Shown here piece by piece: positions 58,718 through 64,000 of a DNA stretch of 64,000 nucleotides. The stretch comes from Nonomuraea rubra (lineage in GTDB: Bacteria; Actinomycetota; Actinomycetes; Streptosporangiales; Streptosporangiaceae). The notes below the pieces were generated by a model. It was not told where the DNA came from and ran no database searches. It saw only the letters and a program-made list of their open reading frames with translations. A program made the position numbers and the translations under genes. Position 1 is the first letter of the stretch; each line of letters starts with the position of its first letter. The stretch lies in the NCBI RefSeq assembly GCF_014207985.1, contig NZ_JACHMI010000001.1:7857001-7921000 (forward strand), in the 5' to 3' direction.

Positions 58718-60532
58718 TCAGGTGGTGAAGGCGTCGCGCTGGATGGCGTACAGGTCGGCGTACGGGCCGGGGCGGGTGACGAGGTCGTCGTGGGTGCCCT
58801 GCTGGACGATGCGGCCGGCGTCGAGGACGACGATCAGGTCCGCCGTCCGGACCGTGGGGAAGCGGTGCGTGATCAGGAGGGTGACGGCGCCGGGATGGCG
58901 GCGGGCGGCCTCGGCGTAGCGGGCGAAGACGGCGCTCTCCGCCGGGGCGTCGAGTGAGGCCGTCGGCTCGTCCAGGACGAGGAGGAGCGGGGAGCTCCGC
59001 ATCGAGGCGCGCGCCAGGGCGAGCTGCTGCCACTGACCGCCCGACAGGCGGTGACCGCGTTCGAAGGTGTCGCCCAGCTCGGTGGACAGGCCGCCGGGCA
59101 GCGCCGCGACCAGACCGGCGGCACCCGCGCGGGCCAGGGCCTCCTCCACGGCACGCCGGTCGCCAAGGCGAGGCAGGTCGCCCACGCCGACCGTTTCGGC
59201 GGCGGTCAGCTCGAAGCGTGCCAGGTCCTGGAAGACGGCGCTGATGCGCTGCCGCCACTCCCCCGGTGCCAGGGCGTGGAGGGGGACGTCGTCCGCCCGG
59301 ATCTCGCCCCGGTCCGGGTGGTAGAGGCCGCACAGGAGCTTGGCCAGAGTGGTCTTGCCCGAGCCGTGCGCTCCGACCAGGGCAATCGTGGCGCCGGCGG
59401 GCAGGTGCAGGTCGAGGTCGTGCAGCACCTGACGGCCGGTGCCGGGGTAGGTGAAGGACACCTGGCGCAGGGTGATGCCGCTGCTCAGCCGCTCCGGCGG
59501 GCCGAGGGCGGGCGACCGGTGATCGGCGTTCCGGGCGGGCCGGGCAGCTCGGCGGGCGTAGCCGCGGAGCCAGGTCAGCCGGCCGGTGGCGCGCAGCCCC
59601 GCGGCGACCGAGCCGGCGTGGAACGCCAGCCGCGACGCCTGGGTGACGAACTGCACGCCGACCGTGGCCACCAGCACGAGGTCCCCGGCCGTGGCCGTCC
59701 CCTGCCGCGCCAGCCAGGCGGTGCCGGCGAGGGCGAGGACGTACCCGGCCAGGAACGTGGCCGAGCCCGCGAAGGTGAGGAGCCCCGCCCGGACCCCGGC
59801 CCGCGCCTGGACGGCCGACACCTCCTCCCAGTGCCTTACGGCCAGCTCGTCCAGGGCGGCCGCGGCGCCGCTGAGCCGTACCTCCTTAGAGGGCTCGGCG
59901 CCCGTGGCCGTCTCGGACAGCTCCCGCTCCAGGCGGGTGGTCTCGGCGGTGCGTTCGGCGGCGGCGTCGAGCCGGCGGGCGGCGCGGCCCCGGACGAGCA
60001 GCGACGGCACGACGGCACCCCCGAGCACCAGTGGCAGCAGCGGATGCACGGCGGCCATCAGCGCCACGCCCAGCCCGATCTGCACCGCGTGCTCCGCCAC
60101 CAGGGCCAGCGCCCACACCGCGAAGTAGAGCTCCCGGCTCTCCTCGTGCAGCGTCTGCAACCGGTCCAGGTACGCCGGCCGCTCCAGGTGCTCGATCGTG
60201 GGGACGCCGGAGGTCAGCGTGAGGATCTCCGCCTGAACGGCCACCCCCATCCGCTCGGCCAGCTCCTGCATCAGGGCCAGCTCGGCCCGCCCCAGCGCGA
60301 CACCGGCCGCCAGCGCGCCGCCCGCCGCCAGCGCCCAGAGCGCGGCCTGGACCGGCCGGCCGGCGGTGGCGGCGTCGGTCAGCTCCCGCAGGAAGACGCC
60401 CACCAGGCCGTGGCCGGCCGCGCCCGACAGGAGGAACGCGGCCAGGACGAGCCCGGCCCGGCGATCCGTCCGCCAGGCCAGGATCAGCAGGGTGCGCAGG
60501 GTGCCCCACGTGGTGCCCCGCCCGGGCGTCAT
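58718..60532 (-). CDS. ABC exporter subunit (fused membrane and ATPase domains), second of a pair
   Basis: A 604-residue half-transporter. Six helices occupy about 1-320, and the ATPase has Walker A LVGAHGSGKTTLAKLL, signature LSGGQWQQLALARA, Walker B LLLVLDEPTASLDAP and H-loop ITHRF. The ATG overlaps the stop of the upstream subunit (ATGA, 60529-60532), so the two are translationally coupled and probably form a heterodimer. The signature LSGGQWQ resembles RamA/RamB and other peptide exporters. No precursor peptide was recognised, so the substrate is open. Confidence 0.92.
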   Translation of the reverse strand: MTPGRGTTWGTLRTLLILAWRTDRRAGLVLAAFLLSGAAGHGLVGVFLRELTDAATAGRPVQAALWALAAGGALAAGVALGRAELALMQELAERMGVAVQAEILTLTSGVPTIEHLERPAYLDRLQTLHEESRELYFAVWALALVAEHAVQIGLGVALMAAVHPLLPLVLGGAVVPSLLVRGRAARRLDAAAERTAETTRLERELSETATGAEPSKEVRLSGAAAALDELAVRHWEEVSAVQARAGVRAGLLTFAGSATFLAGYVLALAGTAWLARQGTATAGDLVLVATVGVQFVTQASRLAFHAGSVAAGLRATGRLTWLRGYARRAARPARNADHRSPALGPPERLSSGITLRQVSFTYPGTGRQVLHDLDLHLPAGATIALVGAHGSGKTTLAKLLCGLYHPDRGEIRADDVPLHALAPGEWRQRISAVFQDLARFELTAAETVGVGDLPRLGDRRAVEEALARAGAAGLVAALPGGLSTELGDTFERGHRLSGGQWQQLALARASMRSSPLLLVLDEPTASLDAPAESAVFARYAEAARRHPGAVTLLITHRFPTVRTADLIVVLDAGRIVQQGTHDDLVTRPGPYADLYAIQRDAFTT

Positions 60533-62247
60533 CGCCCGTCCCTCGTGATCAGGTCCGCCTGGAGGCGGTACCAGTGCGCGTACCGGCCGCCCGCGGCCAT
60601 CAGCTCGGCGTGGCCGCCCTGCTCGGTGATCGCCCCGCCCTCCAGGACCACGATCCGGTCGGCCCGCCGGACGGTGGCGAAACGATGCGAGATGAGCACC
60701 ATGGTGCGGCCCCCGGTGCCGTCCAGGAGCCGTTCGAAGACCTCCCGCTCGGCGCGGGCGTCCAGGTGGGCGGTGGGCTCGTCCACGATCAGGGCGCGGC
60801 TGGGATCGGCGTTCATGGCGTACACGGCCCGCGCCAGCGCGACCTTCTGCCACTGGCCGCCCGACAGGTCGCGGCCTCCGGTGAAGGCCCGCGACAGCGG
60901 CGTGCCGAGCCCGCCGGGAAGGAAGTTCAGCAGGTCGAGGGCGCCGGCCGACTCCAGTGCCGCCAGCACGTCGGCGTCCGTCCCCTCGAACGAGGGATCC
61001 CCGAGCCGGACGTTGTCACGCAGCGAGAGGGGGTAACGGACGAAGTCCTGGAACACCACGGCCGCCGGGCACGTGGTGGCGGTGCCGAGCCGCGGGGTGT
61101 AGAGGCCGGTGAGCAGCTTGACCAGGGTGGTCTTGCCGGCGCCGTTGCGGCCGACGACCGCCAGCCGCTCCCCCGGCCGCACCCGCAGGTCAAGCCGGTC
61201 CAGGACGGGCGCGGCGGCGTGGGGGTAGGCGAACGTGACGCCGGTGAGATCGATGCCGCCGTGCCCGGCGGGTGGTGGCGCGGGCACGGGCGCCAGGAGG
61301 CGGGTGACGGCGCGGAACGGCTCGGTGCCGTACGCGACGTCGAACATCTGGTGGCCGCCGGCCCCGTACGCGAAGACCAGCAGGGCGGCCACCACGCACT
61401 GCGCCAGCGCCCCCGCCTCCAGCCACCCCGCCCCGGCCTGCCGGCCCAGCACGGCGAACGTGCCGCACGCGGCGGCCGCCTGCACCCCCAGCACCCACCC
61501 GTACCCCCGGACCACGGCCCGCCGCCCGCGCGCCTGCGGGGCGAGGTACGCCCGCATCGCCGCGACGTACCGCGCCACGAAGAACGACTCCAGCCCGAAC
61601 ACGCGGATCTCCTTGGCGACGCCCCCGGGGCCTCCCGCCACCCCGGCCAGGTAGTCGGCCCGCCGCCGGCGCCGGGCCTGACCGGCGCTGTCGGCCAGTG
61701 ACTCCACTCCCCCGGGGCCGACCAGCATGGTCTCGATGCGCCGGTTCTGGGCCAGGGCGAGCACGAGCGCGGCACCCCCGAGCCACCACACGTGCGCGGA
61801 CAGGACGGCCGCGCCCAGCACCGCCGAGGCCAGCCGGCCCGCCTCCCCGGCCGCGGCCACCGCCGCCGCGCCCGCCGTCCTGCCCCGGTGCCCGTGGAGC
61901 GCCAGCCGCACGTCCGCCTGCACCAGCGGGCTCTCCAGGCGCTCCAGCGGCATGGCGACCGTCGCCGCGCGTACCCGCGCGCGCAGCACCCCGTCGATCC
62001 CGCGGGCCACGGCGGCTCCGGCGGGTTCGCGCAACGCCGTGCAGAGCTCCTGCGCCAGCAGCGCCGCCAGCAGCAGCGCGGCCGGCGCGACGAGCCCGCC
62101 ACCCGAAGCCAGCAGGCCGAGCGGGACGGTGCCCAGCGGCCCCAGCACCGCCGCGCCCGTCACGAGCACCGCGAACGGCGCCACCCGCCGCGCTCCGGCC
62201 AGCGGCAGCAACCGCATCAATTCAATGCGACCACATCGGTCTGACAT
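60529..62247 (-). CDS. ABC exporter subunit (fused membrane and ATPase domains), first of a pair
   Basis: A 572-residue half-transporter. Hydrophobic helices reach about residue 300. The ATPase has Walker A VVGRNGAGKTTLVKLL, signature LSGGQWQKVALARA, Walker B RALIVDEPTAHLD and H-loop ISHRF. A shortened Q-loop region reads VVFQDFVRYPLS. The ATG at 62247 has no clear ribosome site and an ATG at 62217 is an alternative. It pairs with the next subunit by a 4-bp overlap. The first 130 residues are unusually Ala-rich, with few charged residues. Confidence 0.91.
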   Translation of the reverse strand: MSDRCGRIELMRLLPLAGARRVAPFAVLVTGAAVLGPLGTVPLGLLASGGGLVAPAALLLAALLAQELCTALREPAGAAVARGIDGVLRARVRAATVAMPLERLESPLVQADVRLALHGHRGRTAGAAAVAAAGEAGRLASAVLGAAVLSAHVWWLGGAALVLALAQNRRIETMLVGPGGVESLADSAGQARRRRRADYLAGVAGGPGGVAKEIRVFGLESFFVARYVAAMRAYLAPQARGRRAVVRGYGWVLGVQAAAACGTFAVLGRQAGAGWLEAGALAQCVVAALLVFAYGAGGHQMFDVAYGTEPFRAVTRLLAPVPAPPPAGHGGIDLTGVTFAYPHAAAPVLDRLDLRVRPGERLAVVGRNGAGKTTLVKLLTGLYTPRLGTATTCPAAVVFQDFVRYPLSLRDNVRLGDPSFEGTDADVLAALESAGALDLLNFLPGGLGTPLSRAFTGGRDLSGGQWQKVALARAVYAMNADPSRALIVDEPTAHLDARAEREVFERLLDGTGGRTMVLISHRFATVRRADRIVVLEGGAITEQGGHAELMAAGGRYAHWYRLQADLITRDGR

Positions 62248-62280
62248 GGATGCGACGGTAACCCGGCCACCCCGGGAGGG

Positions 62281-63114
62281 TCAAACCGATGGGCTCACAC
62301 CGGAGAAGAACCCGGCCAGCGCCGCGGCCACCCCCTCCGGGTCGTTCTCCATCGGGATGTGACCCGCCCCCGGGACGCGCACGAGCCGCGTGTTCGGCAT
62401 CTCCGCGGCGAACCTCTCGGCGTGACGCACCTCCTGGAAGGTGTCCGCGTCCCCCCACACCAGCAGCTTCGGCGTCTCGTCGGCCCGCAGCGCGGGCACC
62501 AGGTCCAGGGTGTAGCGGCTGTCGGCCGCGCCCGCGAGCGCCATCCACGACCGGGCGACCCGGGGGTCGGTCCACGGATCGAGGTACTCGGCGATCTCCC
62601 CCTCACCGGCCGGGCGGGCCAGCGCGGTGGTGACCGCCTTGCGCCGCGCCGCCAGCAGGTCCTCCACCGTCGTGGCGGCCACCACCGCGGGATCCCGGTA
62701 CCGGGCGACGGCCGGCACCGGCCACGAGTCGTACATCACCGCGTTCACCAGCGCCAGCCTGCTCACCTTCGCGACCCCGCCGGCCAGCACGTGCTGGGCG
62801 ATCCCGCCGCCGATGTCGTGCCCGGCCACGGCCAGCGGCCCGTCCACCCCGAACGCCGCCGCGAAGCGGCCCACCCACGCCGCCAGCGCGGGAACCGTCG
62901 CCGTCTCCGCCGTCAGCTCCCCCTCCGACCGGCCCAGCCCCGGCAGGTCGACCGCGACCGGCCGCAGCCCTGCCGCCGCCAGCCGGTCGAGCACCGGCTC
63001 CCACACCCTGCTCCAGTACGTGCCGTGCAGCAGCAACACCACGGGCCCTCGCTCGCCGGCCGTCAGATAGCTGGCCCGCCGCCCGTCCACCTCGATCGTC
63101 ATGCGCGTCGACAT
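62281..63114 (-). CDS. Alpha/beta hydrolase with Asp nucleophile (epoxide hydrolase/dehalogenase-like)
   Basis: A 277-residue alpha/beta hydrolase. The nucleophile elbow is GHDIGGG, with Asp100, as in epoxide hydrolases and haloalkane dehalogenases. The HGTYWSRVWEPV oxyanion region, acid in VWGDADTFQEV and His in GAGHIPMEN complete the triad. The start is the ATG at 63114. It lies divergent from the LysR gene, so that regulator may control it. The substrate cannot be predicted. Confidence 0.9.
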   Translation of the reverse strand: MSTRMTIEVDGRRASYLTAGERGPVVLLLHGTYWSRVWEPVLDRLAAAGLRPVAVDLPGLGRSEGELTAETATVPALAAWVGRFAAAFGVDGPLAVAGHDIGGGIAQHVLAGGVAKVSRLALVNAVMYDSWPVPAVARYRDPAVVAATTVEDLLAARRKAVTTALARPAGEGEIAEYLDPWTDPRVARSWMALAGAADSRYTLDLVPALRADETPKLLVWGDADTFQEVRHAERFAAEMPNTRLVRVPGAGHIPMENDPEGVAAALAGFFSGVSPSV

Positions 63115-63150
63115 GGCATAACGATGATGTTCTGCCAACCGCCCGGTCAA

Positions 63151-63166
63151 ATACCATTTAAGGTAT
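63151..63166. promoter_or_regulatory. LysR-type binding-site candidate
   Basis: ATACCATTTAAGGTAT is a 16-bp near-perfect palindrome, containing the T-N11-A form recognised by LysR regulators. It lies in the 58-bp gap between the divergent hydrolase and LysR genes. Confidence 0.6.
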
Positions 63167-63172
63167 GTCGGT

Positions 63173-64000
63173 ATGACGTTAGCGCAGCTCAGAGTGCTGA
63201 TCGCGGTCGCCGAGCAGGGCGGGTTCACCGCCGCGGCCGAGCTCGTGGGCATGTCCCAGCCCGCCGTCAGCCGCGCCGTCGCGAGCCTGGAGCGGGAGCT
63301 GGGCGCGGCCCTGTTCGTCCGCCACCGCGACGGCATCGCCCTCACCGAGGCCGGCCGCCGCGCGCTCGCCCGGGCCCGCGAGGCGCTGCGCCACTTCGAC
63401 CTCATCCGCGCCGACGTGGCCGCCGCCAGCGGGCAGATCACCGGCGAGCTGCGCCTGGCCAGCCTCCCCAGCGCCACGGGCACGCTCGTCGCCCGGCTGC
63501 TGCGCGCGTTCACCGACCGCTACCCGCAGGTCAAGGTCCGCCTGTTCGAGGGCGTGGACGACGACATCCGCGCCTGGCTGCAGCGCGGCGCGGCCGAGGT
63601 CGGCGTGGTCACCCTGCCCGCCCCCGGCCTGCACACCGCGCACCTCAGCACGCACGACATGGTCAGCGTGCTGCCGGCCGGCGACCCGCTCGCCGCCAAG
63701 GCGGCCGTGCACCTGTCCGACCTGGCCGGGCGGCCGTTCATCCTGACCACCGCCGGCTGCCGGCCGCTGATCACGGGCGCGGCGCTGGCGGCCGGGGTGT
63801 CGCTGGACATCGCGTTCGAGGCGAGCGGGCCGGCCGCCATCCTGGAGATGGTGGGCGCGGGGCTCGGCGTCAGCATCGTGCCCGCGCTCGGCCTGCCCGC
63901 CGGCCTGCCCGGCGTCGTCACCCGGCCGCTGGAGCCGGGGATGACGCGGACGCTGGCGCTGGCCGTCCCGTCGCTGGAGGACTGCGCGCCCGCGGCGCGT
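63173..64000 (+). CDS. LysR-family transcriptional regulator (C-terminus beyond window)
   Basis: 276 codons are visible and the frame runs off the window end without a stop. The N-terminal HTH (TLAQLRVLIAVAEQGGFTAAAELVGMSQPAVSRAVASLE) is typical LysR. The effector domain begins at GELRLASLPSATGTLVARLLRAFTDRYPQVKVRLFEG. The ATG at 63173 has no strong ribosome site. It probably regulates the divergent alpha/beta hydrolase. Confidence 0.93.
   Translation, partial: MTLAQLRVLIAVAEQGGFTAAAELVGMSQPAVSRAVASLERELGAALFVRHRDGIALTEAGRRALARAREALRHFDLIRADVAAASGQITGELRLASLPSATGTLVARLLRAFTDRYPQVKVRLFEGVDDDIRAWLQRGAAEVGVVTLPAPGLHTAHLSTHDMVSVLPAGDPLAAKAAVHLSDLAGRPFILTTAGCRPLITGAALAAGVSLDIAFEASGPAAILEMVGAGLGVSIVPALGLPAGLPGVVTRPLEPGMTRTLALAVPSLEDCAPAAR

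Overview
The window is a very GC-rich, densely coded stretch with strong third-position GC bias, frequent GTG/TTG starts and 4-bp ATGA/GTGA/TTGA gene overlaps. The gene families (DUF574 methyltransferase, DUF6928, DUF6716, DUF998, several Ser/Thr kinases, c-di-AMP riboswitch before a cell-wall hydrolase, MsiK-type ATPase) point to a filamentous actinomycete, most likely Streptosporangiaceae (Nonomuraea-like). This is inferred from content and not tested against a database.

Layout. 1-5.3 kb: an unusual P450, a Ser/Thr kinase with a repetitive linker, then a decayed stretch (alpha/beta-hydrolase pseudogene, small secreted protein, IS701-type transposase remnant). 5.3-10.2 kb: 2-hydroxyacid dehydrogenase, a hydrolase lacking its nucleophile, a KDPG-aldolase/GntR pair and an MFS exporter. 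10.2-15.1 kb: alpha-glucosidase, LacI regulator and PfkB kinase in one operon, divergent from a MalK/MsiK-like ATPase. 15.1-22.8 kb: azoreductase behind a double operator, truncated Uma2 protein, peptidase S51-like protein with a CysRS-like tail, acyltransferase, zinc/cation exporter, acyl-CoA dehydrogenase with MaoC hydratase, ACT protein. 22.8-27.5 kb: six perfect 15-bp repeats, a self-sufficient CYP102-type P450 reductase fusion divergent from a TetR gene across two mirror-image operators, and a DUF998 membrane protein. 27.6-33.8 kb: two-component pair and a translationally coupled pseudokinase/kinase pair.

33.9-42.5 kb: secreted beta-helix protein, a maltodextrin ABC importer operon (malE-malF-malG-GH13) without its own ATPase, and a divergent second alpha-glucosidase. 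The ATPase at 13.8 kb probably serves this importer, and the two alpha-glucosidase loci share an operator-like motif. 42.5-48.4 kb: orphan histidine kinase, DUF574 methyltransferase, and a dicarboxylate transporter divergent from a CitA/DcuS-type two-component system.

48.4-54.9 kb is the most distinctive region: a probable nonulosonic (sialic-type) acid locus. One gene fuses a CMP-sialate synthetase, a KdsC-like phosphatase and a sialate synthase core. It is followed by a family-2 glycosyltransferase and a polysialyltransferase-like protein, and converges on two further glycosyltransferase-like genes (DUF6716 and a GT52-like protein). Together they look like a route from a C6 sugar to a CMP-activated nonulosonate and on to a surface polymer. 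54.9-64 kb: aldo/keto reductase, Gfo/Idh oxidoreductase, a c-di-AMP riboswitch controlling a CHAP hydrolase, DUF6928 protein, a heterodimeric ABC exporter, an Asp-nucleophile alpha/beta hydrolase, and a LysR gene cut by the window end. No tRNA, rRNA, CRISPR array or intact insertion sequence was seen.
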